Shown: piece after piece, positions 33,980 through 41,862 of the stretch
How positions within the stretch are numbered: position 1 is the stretch's first letter
How the letters are laid out: each line of letters begins with the position of its first letter
NCBI RefSeq assembly: GCF_018130765.1
Contig: NZ_JAFCJZ010000001.1
Coordinates: 434,001 to 498,000, forward strand
Source of the DNA: Bradyrhizobium iriomotense
GTDB taxonomy: Bacteria > Pseudomonadota > Alphaproteobacteria > Rhizobiales > Xanthobacteraceae
Reading direction: 5' to 3'
DNA length: 64,000 bases
Made by a program: the position numbers and the translations under genes
The notes under the pieces: model-generated
What the model was told of the DNA's origin: nothing
The model's database searches: none
The model's input: only the letters and a program-made list of their open reading frames with translations

Positions 33980-35002
33980 ATGGAGAGCGCATCGGTGCCT
34001 GAAACGAACGACCCCAAACCTGACAATGCCAAGTCTGATACGGCCAAGTCTGATACGGCCAAATCTGATACGGCAAAGCCTGATGCCGCCAAGCCGGACG
34101 AGGCACGCGCCGACGGCGGGCTGGCGCGGGCCTATGGCCAGATCAAGAGCGCGGAGGAAGACCTTGCGCGGCTGGACCGGCTGGTTTCCGGAATGGAACG
34201 CGACAGCGAAGGCCCGCGAGCCTCGCACGCAAGCGTAGGAGCGACGGCGGCATCCGGAAACAAGGCGCCGACGCCGGATGCCAAGGTTCCGAATCCTAAG
34301 CTTCGCGATCAAGGCTTGAAGGGGGATCGGACCATGATGCGCGCGTTGGTTGGCCTCGTGCTGGCGATCGGTCTTCTCGGTGCCGCCTTCGCGTCGCAAT
34401 ATCGCGATGAGGCCAAATCGATCAGCAAGTCGATCATGGCGCGATGGGCTCCGCCGGCCGCGAGCACGTCCCCGCAGGCGTCCGCGGTGGAAAGTCAGGC
34501 ACGACCGCCGGCCGTGCTGCTGGCTGCCGCGGATGGGCCGAGCCCGGTGCCCGCGCCTCAGGTCGCCAAGGACACGGAAAGCGCCCCGAAGCCTGCCGCC
34601 ACGGCGCCTGAGGCGTCATCGTCCGAGCTCGCTCAATCGCTCAAGGCCATCACGAGCGAGCTTGCGAGCATCAACGGCAAGCTCGAGCAACTGAAAAGCA
34701 GCAACGAGCAGACCCTGCGTGAGCAGGCCGCCACCATTCAACAGCTCAAGGCGGCGCAGGAGAAGGATGCGGCGGACAATGCGCGCCTCGCCGCGCAGGT
34801 CCAGGCGCTGCAAACGCAACTGACCGCGTCATCAACGCCTGCAGCCACCAAGCCCGTCGTGCGCAGCGTGATGAACAACGATGCGGCTGTGTCGGCCCGG
34901 CCGCACGTCCCGGCGGCCGCACCCCGGCGGCCCAGGCCGCCGCCGCGAGGTCCCTGGATGCCTCCGCCCTACGGCCCTTATTACGGCGATCCGGATTGGT
35001 GA
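33980..35002 (+). CDS. Single-pass membrane protein with coiled coil and proline-rich tail
   Basis: The 340-residue protein has a cytoplasmic N-terminal part with tandem SDTAK repeats (about 18-35) and a transmembrane helix at about 120-138 (MMRALVGLVLAIGLLGAAF). An Ala/Pro-rich linker, a coiled coil (SSELAQSLKAITSELASINGKLEQLKSSN and QLKAAQEKDAADNARLAAQVQALQTQL, about 215-275) and a Pro/Arg-rich tail complete it. Its layout matches the protein at 59400, which suggests a shared architecture in the periplasm. The start is uncertain: ATG 33980, or TTG 33965. The function is unknown. Confidence 0.78.
   Translation: MESASVPETNDPKPDNAKSDTAKSDTAKSDTAKPDAAKPDEARADGGLARAYGQIKSAEEDLARLDRLVSGMERDSEGPRASHASVGATAASGNKAPTPDAKVPNPKLRDQGLKGDRTMMRALVGLVLAIGLLGAAFASQYRDEAKSISKSIMARWAPPAASTSPQASAVESQARPPAVLLAAADGPSPVPAPQVAKDTESAPKPAATAPEASSSELAQSLKAITSELASINGKLEQLKSSNEQTLREQAATIQQLKAAQEKDAADNARLAAQVQALQTQLTASSTPAATKPVVRSVMNNDAAVSARPHVPAAAPRRPRPPPRGPWMPPPYGPYYGDPDW
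34021..34080 (+). repeat. Short tandem repeat encoding SDTAK
   Basis: Three 15-bp units of TCTGATACGGCCAAG, then two degenerate copies, encode SDTAK repeats in the N-terminal part of the membrane protein. Confidence 0.75.
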
Positions 35003-35033
35003 GCCCGCAAGGCGGGATTGCATTCGAAGTGCC

Positions 35034-35091
35034 GTAGGGTGGGTTGCCTGCGGCGGCGCGAAGCGCAGTCGCCTTGCTAACCCACCCTACG
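35034..35091. repeat. GTAGGGTGGGTTAG palindromic repeat, copy 4 (short form)
   Basis: The two outer arms GTAGGGTGGGTT and CTAACCCACCCTAC are joined by a short centre; the long internal portion of the full-length element is missing. Confidence 0.8.
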
Positions 35092-35105
35092 GACCTACGC
35101 CCGCC

Positions 35106-35612
35106 TCACCGTACTTCGCTCATCGTCACCTTGGCCGCGATCCCGGTCAGCTCGGAGTCTTGCGGTGCAAGCTCCTCATCGGAAGACGGGCCTACCGAGA
35201 CTTCCACCATTCTGCGCTTGACCTCTTCGCATGTCTTGCGGACGTCCTCGGTGAACAGCGCGCATTCTTCGATGCGCTTGAAGATCTTCCGGCCCTCTTC
35301 ACGATACCCCGCCGCCGTTTCCCGCATGAAGGCGATCGCATCATGGACCTGGGCTGTCAGCGCCTCGCATTTTTGCGCGGCGTCGATCAACTCGGTGCCC
35401 ATGGCCTCGATCTCTTTTGCAGCGGACTCATAGTCGCGAATGACCGCCTCTGCACTGAGCGCACCGACGCGCGTGACGCCCGCGGTGTGCTCGACGTAAT
35501 CAGGCAAAGCAATGGAAGTGAGAGAGCTTCCCGGGCGTACCGACGCAATGTCCGCCTCGAGCTGAACCAGGTTCACGCCTTCCCGTCTGCGCAATTGTTC
35601 AACACTTGCCAT
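35106..35612 (-). CDS. Hypothetical coiled-coil protein (168 aa)
   Basis: The 168-residue soluble product starts MASVEQLRRREGVNLVQLE. It is largely helical, with a coiled-coil centre (AEAVIRDYESAAKEIEAMGTELI to about residue 130) and a short acidic C-terminal part. No signal peptide or domain is recognised. GGAGG 6 nt before ATG 35612 supports the start. The palindromic repeat copy 4 lies just after its stop codon. The function is unknown. Confidence 0.72.
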   Translation of the reverse strand: MASVEQLRRREGVNLVQLEADIASVRPGSSLTSIALPDYVEHTAGVTRVGALSAEAVIRDYESAAKEIEAMGTELIDAAQKCEALTAQVHDAIAFMRETAAGYREEGRKIFKRIEECALFTEDVRKTCEEVKRRMVEVSVGPSSDEELAPQDSELTGIAAKVTMSEVR

Positions 35613-35776
35613 GATTGGTCCTCCCAATACGCACCCAGAACCCCAAACAGTATTGGGTTTATTACGGGGGTAAGTGGCATTCTACCCCGATGAATCCTTG
35701 ACAGTCCCAGCTTTGCCATTTTTTCCCGATCGCTGGCGCCGCACGCAGCGATAAGGGATTCATCATCGCGCAACCT

Positions 35777-35846
35777 CTCCTGGTCGCGGGCTATGCCGCC
35801 AGGGTCAACGCGATGAAGCGGCACTTTTGCGGCTTGCGGCAGAGGA
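35777..35846 (+). pseudogene. Truncated duplicate of the transglycosylase-like gene 3' end
   Basis: About 66-70 bp are nearly identical to 31247-31312, the last codons of the transglycosylase-like gene, with a few substitutions and one net deletion that breaks the frame. As in the intact gene, a GTAGGGTGGGTTAG repeat follows. The remaining 35640-36078 gap contains no other gene. Confidence 0.8.
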
Positions 35847-35873
35847 CGGGGATGAGCAAACGAGCGTAGTGCC

Positions 35874-36013
35874 GTAGGGTGGGTTAGCCTGCGGCGGCGC
35901 GAAGCGCAGTCCGCTGGCGTAACCCACCTCTTTGATTTCCGCGGAGGCAAAATTGGTGGGTTACGCTGCGCCAACTGCGCTTCGCGCAGTCGCTTTGCTA
36001 ACCCACCCTACGG
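35874..36013. repeat. GTAGGGTGGGTTAG palindromic repeat, copy 5
   Basis: A full-length element with outer arms GTAGGGTGGGTTAG / CTAACCCACCCTACGG and inner TAACCCACC / GGTGGGTTAC and GCGCGAAGCGC / GCGCTTCGCGC arms. It follows the truncated transglycosylase fragment. Confidence 0.85.
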
Positions 36014-36078
36014 ACCTATCTCACTCATGATGGGCACGGCGCAAGCGCGCCTTTGCCCACCCTACAAAGCGTCGATCA

Positions 36079-36363
36079 TTACCACCAATACGGCCAGCGC
36101 CATCCCTCATAGCGAACATATGACGGCACCAGCGGCGGGCCGTAGGGATCGACGCGGTCGTCTTCGGGGCGATAACGATAGCGGGGAACGACATTGTAAT
36201 CCCACGGCGTCGGCCTCAGTACGGGCGCCGTGACGATGAGCCTCTCCTGCGGTGCACGGACGACGACGGCCTTCCGCGTCCGGGCTTCCGCACCTGATGT
36301 CCCGAGGCTGCACAGCACCAGGGCCGTTGTTCCGAGCGCGCAGGCGAGCGTCATTTTTGTCAT
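36079..36363 (-). CDS. Small secreted protein (94 aa)
   Basis: The 94-residue product has a signal peptide (about residues 1-27, cut near AEA). Its mature part is rich in Arg, Pro, Tyr and Trp and ends RYEGWRWPYWW. AAGGAG 8 nt before ATG 36363 supports the start. The composition resembles other small rhizobial exported proteins of unknown role. Confidence 0.78.
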   Translation of the reverse strand: MTKMTLACALGTTALVLCSLGTSGAEARTRKAVVVRAPQERLIVTAPVLRPTPWDYNVVPRYRYRPEDDRVDPYGPPLVPSYVRYEGWRWPYWW

Positions 36364-36495
36364 GCGTCAGTCTCCTTAGCCGCAAGAGTGCAAAAGGACT
36401 CGCGGCAAGGCAAGCTAATTCGATCCGGACGACGCTCCCGGCGCTACGCAGCGCAATCGCATATGGGTGCACGATGCGGCGGCATCGGCACTGGG

Positions 36496-36644
36496 CTCCC
36501 TCTCCCGCTTGCGGGGGAGGGCTGGGGTGGGGGTGTCTCCACGTCGGGATTGTCGAGGATTGCGGATGATATCCCTGCGTGGCGAGAGCCCTCACCCGCC
36601 GCGCTCTGCGAGCGCGTCGGCCTCTCCCGCAAGCGGGAGAGGCG
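36496..36644. repeat. Interspersed repeat (CTCTCCCGCTTGCGGGAGAGG type)
   Basis: CTCCCTCTCCCGCTTGCGGGGGAGGG and CCTCTCCCGCAAGCGGGAGAGG arms are internally palindromic and face each other across about 100 bp. It occupies most of the 407-bp gap between the small secreted protein and the FkbM gene; nothing else is seen there. Confidence 0.75.
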
Positions 36645-36770
36645 GAGCAAGGCCGCGGACAATCTTCGTGAAATCCATATGCGATAGCCCTGCGGCGTTA
36701 CGGACGCCTGTCTCGCCGCTGGAACTTGCAAGCCGCCGCAGACGTAGGTGCGGCAATGCGCCTTGCCGGC

Positions 36771-37613
36771 CTAGGCAGTCGCCTCCGCCAGGCGCTTTTC
36801 GGGACTCTGGCCGGCGCCTTGCGGCGGGTTGATGTCGTTCAAGCTCGCATCGCTTTGGTGGATGGCGAGAATGTTGATGCCGAGCGGCATCAACTGATAG
36901 CCGTTGTCCGATAGCCACTGCACGAGCTGGAGGTTGTCCGTCTTGATCGTCTCGATCAGCAGGATCGGGCGATAGGTCCTGATCGTCTCCCGGGCGCCCG
37001 CGAGGGCCTCCATCTCCATGCCTTCGATATCGATCTTGATGAAATCGACCCGCGGCAGATTGAGCTCGTCGAGCGTCATCTTCCGGACCATGACGGTGTT
37101 CTGCGCATAGTCGATCGGCTGACCGATGAACTCGTTGCTTGGGCGCGGCCGCAGCTCCAGGCTGCCGAAGCTGGACGGCGTGAAATAGTTCGGATTCGGA
37201 ATTTGTATCGAGCCGGATTCGGACGACACGGCCGCATGCACCGCGAACGCGTTGAAGCAGTTGTTGATGGCGATGTTACCCGCCAGCGCGTAGAAAATCC
37301 GTTCCTGGGCTTCGACCGCGATCACCGATCCCCAGCCTGTCATCGCCGAGGCCCATTCGATCGTGTGCACGCCGATATTCGCACCGCAGTCGACGGCGAT
37401 CACGCCGTCACCATGGTGCCGCCGTCGCAACGCCAGCAGTTCGAGCGCGATCTTGACCTCGTTTGGATCGAAAGCGGCCGTTTCGAGGATCTGAAACCCC
37501 ACGCCGTAGCCGCGGTCAGGGCTGGTCATGCGATAGTCGAAGCGATTGACGATCATCGTTCCGTGGTTGGACGCGGCCAAGACAAAGGCCAGCTTTTGCC
37601 CCGCGATCGGCAC
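36771..37613 (-). CDS. FkbM family methyltransferase
   Basis: The 280-residue soluble protein belongs to the FkbM SAM-dependent methyltransferases, which methylate hydroxyls on glycans, lipids or polyketides. Motif I is IAVDCGANIGVHTIEWA, followed by VIAVEAQERIFYALAGNIAINN and the conserved VDFIKIDIEGMEMEALAGARETI block. The N-terminal 60 residues are not diagnostic. It stands alone among hypothetical genes with no glycosyltransferases nearby, so the substrate is unknown. Confidence 0.92.
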   Translation of the reverse strand: MPIAGQKLAFVLAASNHGTMIVNRFDYRMTSPDRGYGVGFQILETAAFDPNEVKIALELLALRRRHHGDGVIAVDCGANIGVHTIEWASAMTGWGSVIAVEAQERIFYALAGNIAINNCFNAFAVHAAVSSESGSIQIPNPNYFTPSSFGSLELRPRPSNEFIGQPIDYAQNTVMVRKMTLDELNLPRVDFIKIDIEGMEMEALAGARETIRTYRPILLIETIKTDNLQLVQWLSDNGYQLMPLGINILAIHQSDASLNDINPPQGAGQSPEKRLAEATA

Positions 37614-37695
37614 TGCAGAATCTCCCTGCGCTCAGAGTGGACGCCACTATCGCAATGCCCGCTTATGCGAGGCTTGTGCCGTCGGCGACATCCGC

Positions 37696-38217
37696 TCAGC
37701 GCCGTGAGTCCCGCCTGGCCTGTGCCCTTTTGTTGGCCTGTGAAACCCGTCCAATCTTCGAGGGCGGAAGTTTGACAGTTCGACGACGGCTCGGCAGTGC
37801 ACGCATGCCGTCATGTGACGTGGGATGATTTTCCGGGCGCACGAACTGCCTGGCCCGGCGCAGCGCCAGCGCCCGTCGGGCAGCTTCTCCCAGCTCGCGC
37901 CTTGCTTCAAAGTTCTGCAGCCGTCTCAGCTCCTTGTTGACGCGCTTGAGGGCGGCAACGAAAACTTCCTTGCGCCGGAACGTGCTTGCCCCCGCCCCCG
38001 GCGTGCGGCGGCCACCGGGATCGGCCGAACCTTTCGCGACGCGTCGTTGGCGGTGCGCGAGCGTTCGTTCCTTGTCACGAAGGTCACGCAGCAGGTTGCG
38101 CAAGTTCTCCAATGCCGCGCGATCGACCTCTCCGATCGCGGGATGGTGGGACGTCAGGACAATCTGCTGTTCTTCATGGTTCAAGATGCTGGACTCGAAT
38201 TTACATGGCCGTGACAT
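37696..38217 (-). CDS. Basic hypothetical protein with helical core
   Basis: The 173-residue product starts MSRPCKFESSILNHEEQQIVL. It is strongly basic and has a long helical stretch (EVDRAALENLRNLLRDLRDKERTLAHRQRR) and a second one (VFVAALKRVNKELRRLQNFEARREL). No family is recognised; the charge could suit nucleic acid binding. A purine-rich GGAGGAGAAGG tract before ATG 38217 is a strong ribosome binding site. The start overlaps the corrected 3' end of the preceding gene by 17 bp, so the two are coupled. Confidence 0.7.
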   Translation of the reverse strand: MSRPCKFESSILNHEEQQIVLTSHHPAIGEVDRAALENLRNLLRDLRDKERTLAHRQRRVAKGSADPGGRRTPGAGASTFRRKEVFVAALKRVNKELRRLQNFEARRELGEAARRALALRRARQFVRPENHPTSHDGMRALPSRRRTVKLPPSKIGRVSQANKRAQARRDSRR

Positions 38218-38804
38218 CCTTCTCCTCCTTCTCCTCCTTCGACGAACGGGAAAGCCAGGGGACGTCGCTGTCGAGCACGACATCCGCAGCCGCGAGCCGG
38301 CGGAAAAGCGCCCTGCGGCGGGCAATCGGGCCAGGCATAAAGAAAGATGTCGGACGGCTTCCAGATCGCGACCCAGCCGAAAATCAGGAAGCTCTCCTGC
38401 AGGATCCGGGAAACGGGATTCTCGTCCAGCTTTCGCGACACAAGCCAGCCGAGCACCAGGCATAACGACAGGATGGAAAGGCCAACCGCGAGCGAGAGCC
38501 GTCCGGTCTTGAACAGCTCCCGCATCTCCCGGGTCATGGCCTCGCTTCTGAGGTCGAAATGATCCTTCACCGCGATGACGATGTCGCCTGCGGACGGTTG
38601 CGAAAGTTCGTCTGACGGCAGATGAATGACGATCGCGATGGGCGCATCGATCGGCAATTCCTGCGCACGGCCGACGATGTAGTCTTCGGCTTCGACCGCA
38701 AGCTCACTTTCCCTGAATGGCGACGGATCCAGCGTGTTGAAGAGCTGCGACACCTTCCGAAGCTTCAGCTCGATGCGGCCGGTCGGCATGGCAATGGCTT
38801 CCAT
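38201..38804 (-). pseudogene. Membrane protein gene split by a frameshift
   Basis: The intact part starts near 38804 (ATG, or 38789) and has a soluble N-terminal half, with LPIDAPIAIVIHLPSDEL. A transmembrane helix (SLAVGLSILSLCLVLGWLVS) and a second hydrophobic stretch with SFLIFGWVAIWKPSDIFLY follow. After FLYAW the frame runs into Pro/Arg-rich nonsense. A one-base shift near 38328-38333 restores a plausible end, PIARRRALFRRLAAADVVL and then DSDVPWLSRSS, stopping at 38201 and overlapping the next gene. This reads like FLYDWWPI followed by ARRR, so one base is extra or two are missing. The family function is unknown. It may be a real pseudogene or a sequence error. Confidence 0.75.
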
Positions 38805-38964
38805 TGCAAGCTCATCGTCACGTTTGCCGTGCCAGCGTGTCCCGACCGATGGCTTGCCGCCATCGGGAAATGTACTGAGGACCGGGGGCGTCGTACCGAT
38901 AGGGACTCTTCGACTGTTATGTCAGCAAGCTTGACCCGGATGAGCGGCCTGTCGCCGCGCTGCC

Positions 38965-39588
38965 CTACGCGCGCGCCCGGCGCAACGCCTCCACCAGCTT
39001 CGTCCTCTGCTTGCCCCAGCGGGTCTGTTCGGCCTCGGCGCGTTCGTCGAGCGCGGCCCGCTCTGTTTCGATCTCCTCCGCCCGCGCCTCGTGCTCCCGC
39101 CTCGCCTTGTCCAGCGCCGCCTCGGCCGCGGCGATCGCCTCGTCGCGGCGCGCGCGCTCCTTGGCGCGGGCGGCCTCTTCCTTGCGGCGCTCGGCTTCGC
39201 GCCGCCGCTCCTCCTTCTCGAACGAAGCGGCGGCCTTGCGCGCGTCTTGATCGTCGATCTTGCGCGATGCTTTCGGTGCAGGCCTCGCTGGACGCCGCTT
39301 CGATCGTGGCCTGGCATCGCCCCCGGCAAGATCGGCCGGCAGCTCCGCCCTCTCGGTGAACGGACCGTCCGATCCGACCGGACGCCTGAGCACGATGCCG
39401 GGCTTGGCCATGGTCGCTGCGACGATGTCGGGATCTTCGGTCTCCCTCGCAACGCCCTGATGGAACAGATTGGAGCTGGCGCCCCAGGCCTCGAGCGCCG
39501 CCTTCATCGAGGGGGCAGCGACGGCCTGGTCGTAGAAGCCGAGCGAGGTCTGGTAGCTCTTCAGTTGTCTCTTGAGTTGTTTTGGCAT
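38965..39588 (-). CDS. Charged coiled-coil hypothetical protein
   Basis: The 207-residue product starts MPKQLKRQLKSYQTSLGFYD. A folded N-terminal segment (QAVAAPSMKAALEAWGASSNLFHQG) is followed by a linker and then a long Glu/Arg/Ala helix (about 115-205, EKEERRREAERRKEEAARAKERARRDE). Such sequences are often annotated as TolA-like only because of composition; I do not assign TolA. The N-terminal block looks conserved-domain-like, but its role is unknown. ATG 39588 is preferred over longer in-frame starts. Confidence 0.7.
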   Translation of the reverse strand: MPKQLKRQLKSYQTSLGFYDQAVAAPSMKAALEAWGASSNLFHQGVARETEDPDIVAATMAKPGIVLRRPVGSDGPFTERAELPADLAGGDARPRSKRRPARPAPKASRKIDDQDARKAAASFEKEERRREAERRKEEAARAKERARRDEAIAAAEAALDKARREHEARAEEIETERAALDERAEAEQTRWGKQRTKLVEALRRARA

Positions 39589-39852
39589 GTCGCCCCGCGA
39601 CGCATCAGCTCCCGGCCGTCGCGCCAGTGCCACAATGCCATCATGCCTCTGTTTTGCCCGACGGGTCAAACGCTGTTCGGTATCGCCGAAGTCGGACCAA
39701 AGGGCAGGCTCTCGAGTCTCGCTCATCCCGATGGAGCGGCGTTGCGCGACGGGTCACGCAATTTTCGGTATCCCAGAACTCTGAAATCCCTGGTGTTTTC
39801 TACTGTGCATGGGGTTGTTTTCGATGTTTTTTGTTTGGACGGCGCGGCGCCC

Positions 39853-39932
39853 GTAGCCCGGATGAGCGAAGCGACATCCGGGAATGTCTCGGCAACAGGA
39901 GTCCGGGATATCACTTCGCTCATCCGGGCTAC
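39853..39932. repeat. Interspersed palindrome, GTAGCCCGGATGAGCG type
   Basis: GTAGCCCGGATGAGCGAAGCG at one end and CGCTCATCCGGGCTAC at the other form inverted arms, as at 10746, 42875 and 50416. Confidence 0.85.
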
Positions 39933-39935
39933 AGA

Positions 39936-40337
39936 CTACCTCTCGAGCAACGCGTCATATCCCTTCGCGCTGAACGCCAGCAGACAGAACCCGTGCCCGA
40001 ACGGATCGGCCAGCATGGCGATCCGCCCATAGGGCGCATCGCGCGCCGGCGCCTCCAGGATCGCGCCGGCGCGAAGCGCGCGCTCGACCGCGGCATCGAC
40101 ATCATCGACGACCACGTCGATATGCACCGGCGTCCAGTGCCGCTCGTAGCGGCGGCGGTCGCCGCCGGCGCCCACCGTGCCGGCCAGCTTGGTCAGCAGA
40201 TAAACCGGCGCCGGCCAGCCGAGCAGTTCGACGAAATCGGCACCGAAGCGGCGGCCGACGGTCAGGCCGAAGGCGGCGGTGTAGAAGGTCGTGGCTTGGG
40301 CGACGTCGGGGACGTCAATGTTGAGCAGGAAGGTCAT
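39936..40337 (-). CDS. VOC family (glyoxalase/bleomycin resistance-like) protein
   Basis: The 133-residue protein has the vicinal-oxygen-chelate fold with two beta-alpha-beta repeats. It shows LLNIDVPDVAQATTFYTAAFG at the start, THW-like VHIDVVVDDVDAAVERAL in the middle, and PYGRIAMLADPFGHGFCLLAF at the end. Metal-ligand candidates are H and E residues in these segments. Members include glyoxalases, dioxygenases and resistance proteins; the substrate is unknown. The gene follows a palindromic repeat. Confidence 0.88.
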   Translation of the reverse strand: MTFLLNIDVPDVAQATTFYTAAFGLTVGRRFGADFVELLGWPAPVYLLTKLAGTVGAGGDRRRYERHWTPVHIDVVVDDVDAAVERALRAGAILEAPARDAPYGRIAMLADPFGHGFCLLAFSAKGYDALLER

Positions 40338-40369
40338 GGCGGGCTAGCTCCGCGCTTGGCGGGGCGAGC

Positions 40370-40440
40370 GTAGCCCGGATAAAGCGCAGCGCAATCCTGG
40401 ATGGTGCCGCAGGTCGGGTCCCGGATTTCGCTTGCGCGCG
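40370..40440. repeat. Degenerate GTAGCCCGGAT repeat
   Basis: GTAGCCCGGATAAAGCGCAGCGCAA and CCCGGATTTCGCTTGCGCGCG are recognisable parts of the palindrome family, but the right arm is eroded. Confidence 0.5.
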
Positions 40441-40461
40441 CGCCGCGCCTGCTTTGTGCCC

Positions 40462-40821
40462 TCAATCACCTCTCAGGCTCAGAATGTAGGCCGCCAGCGC
40501 GTCGGCCTGCTCCAGCGAGATCACCAGGTTCGGCATGTTCTGATGGCTGGTCCGCCAGAACACCTTGAGCGACAGCACCGTGGTGCCGTGGCGGTCGGCG
40601 ACCGCCTGGAAGCTCGGCGCGTTGTCGAAGAATCCGGCCCCATGCGGCTCGACGGCGTGGCAGGGCTGGCACCAGGCCTGGGCCAGACGATGCCCTTCGG
40701 AGACTGCGCGCGGGCCGGACCGCGGTGCCCCCGCGGCGGTGTGGACGACACCGAACAGAAACAGCATCGACAACGCGGTCAGGATGACGAGGCCGATGGA
40801 GATTCGAACGGTGTGCGACAT
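40462..40821 (-). CDS. Single-heme c-type cytochrome
   Basis: The 119-residue protein has an N-terminal signal or anchor helix (VRISIGLVILTALSMLFLFG). The haem-binding motif CQPCH and a downstream methionine ligand candidate in SHQNMPNLVISLEQADALAAYILSL are typical of small class I cytochromes. It is periplasmic, and the electron partner is unknown. ATG 40821 has GAGGGA 6 nt upstream; ATG 40827 is an alternative. It diverges from a small membrane protein gene at 40995. Confidence 0.88.
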   Translation of the reverse strand: MSHTVRISIGLVILTALSMLFLFGVVHTAAGAPRSGPRAVSEGHRLAQAWCQPCHAVEPHGAGFFDNAPSFQAVADRHGTTVLSLKVFWRTSHQNMPNLVISLEQADALAAYILSLRGD

Positions 40822-40994
40822 GGCCATCCCTCGCCCTTGCTTCGTCGAGACATCAAGCGTAGGTCGGCGCGCGCAGGTGAAATTGATTTGCGTCAAGCGA
40901 GCGGCGAGAGACGCATCGGACAAGAGAAAACCACGTCTCCGCCGCCGCGCGGCGAATCACGGCATCGGCATCGCAATCCGCAGGAAGGATCACC

Positions 40995-41168
40995 ATGAAC
41001 GGCAATCGCTATTACGGCGTCCGCGTCGAGGGTGCGAAATACGGCGTGGGCTTCGGCTCGGCGCTCGCGATCGCGATCTCCTACACCAACAACCATTCGA
41101 TCCTGTGGGCGATCATCCACGGCATCCTGGGCTGGCTCTACGTGATCTTCGTGGCGCTGTTCCGGTGA
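40995..41168 (+). CDS. Small membrane protein (57 aa)
   Basis: A 57-codon gene with a strong ribosome binding site (AGGAAGGA, 5 nt before the ATG). The product MNGNRYYGVRVEGAKYGVGF continues into a hydrophobic stretch (SALAIAISYTN) and a final membrane helix (ILWAIIHGILGWLYVIFVALF). It is too short for usual gene calling but has all signs of a real gene. The function is unknown; it may sit in the inner membrane. Confidence 0.72.
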   Translation: MNGNRYYGVRVEGAKYGVGFGSALAIAISYTNNHSILWAIIHGILGWLYVIFVALFR

Positions 41169-41276
41169 TATCACACCGGCAGGCGATGATCAGGCCGGCC
41201 ATCCCCAAGCTTTCGCTTGCTTTCCCGGTTCCCGCCCCTACGGTCGCGCCGCGAACGAAGCACTAGCGAGACAGAT

Positions 41277-41627
41277 ATGACTGACACGATGAAATGCCCT
41301 GCGTGCAGCTCCGAGCACGCCTATCAGGACCGTGACCTCTGGGTCTGCCCGGAGTGCGGCCACGAGTGGAGCGGTTCGGCCGATGCGGCTGCGGACACGG
41401 CGCCGGATGCCAGCGTGCGCGATGCCAACGGCAATGTGCTCGCCGACGGCGACAGCGTCATCGTGATCAAGGACCTCAAGATCAAGGGCTCCTCCTCGGT
41501 CGTGAAGGGCGGCACCAAGGTGCGCAACATCCGCCTCCAGGACGCCAGCGACGGCCACAACATCGCCTGCAAGATCGACGGCATCGGCGCGATGAACCTG
41601 AAGTCGGAGTTCGTGAGGAAGGCCTGA
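41277..41627 (+). CDS. yjdM: YjdM/PhnA-type zinc ribbon protein
   Basis: The 116-residue protein has an N-terminal zinc ribbon ([12 protein letters not shown] and CPECGHEW) and a C-terminal beta barrel with [25 protein letters not shown] and [12 protein letters not shown]. This is the standard PhnA/YjdM layout. The family was named alkylphosphonate uptake protein, but that role is not established. ATG 41277 gives the usual N-terminus. Confidence 0.93.
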   Translation: MTDTMKCPACSSEHAYQDRDLWVCPECGHEWSGSADAAADTAPDASVRDANGNVLADGDSVIVIKDLKIKGSSSVVKGGTKVRNIRLQDASDGHNIACKIDGIGAMNLKSEFVRKA

Positions 41628-41862
41628 GCACGGGCCGCGGGCCCGCGCGGTAACGCTAACGCCAGTTCCTTTCCTGGAACACACGATTCCTCTTATCCAA
41701 TCGGGAAAAATGTGTAATCTGCCTCCTGCCGGGCAGGCCTTTGTAGCGCGTAGGAATTTTTTCAACCCGGGGCTGGCTTTTCGACGACGCGTTTGATTGC
41801 ATCCGAGCTTTGAGACTTGAATGGCCGCCCTCTGGGGCGGCCTTCCCGTTTTCGGGGTCGGC

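Noticed and set aside
31325-36013. Insertion sequence or miniature transposon
   Set aside because: No transposase, no target-site duplications visible, and palindrome structure fits REP-type elements better.
38965-39588. TolA annotation for the Glu/Arg-rich protein
   Set aside because: Similarity rests on composition; no TolA domain or membrane anchor is seen.
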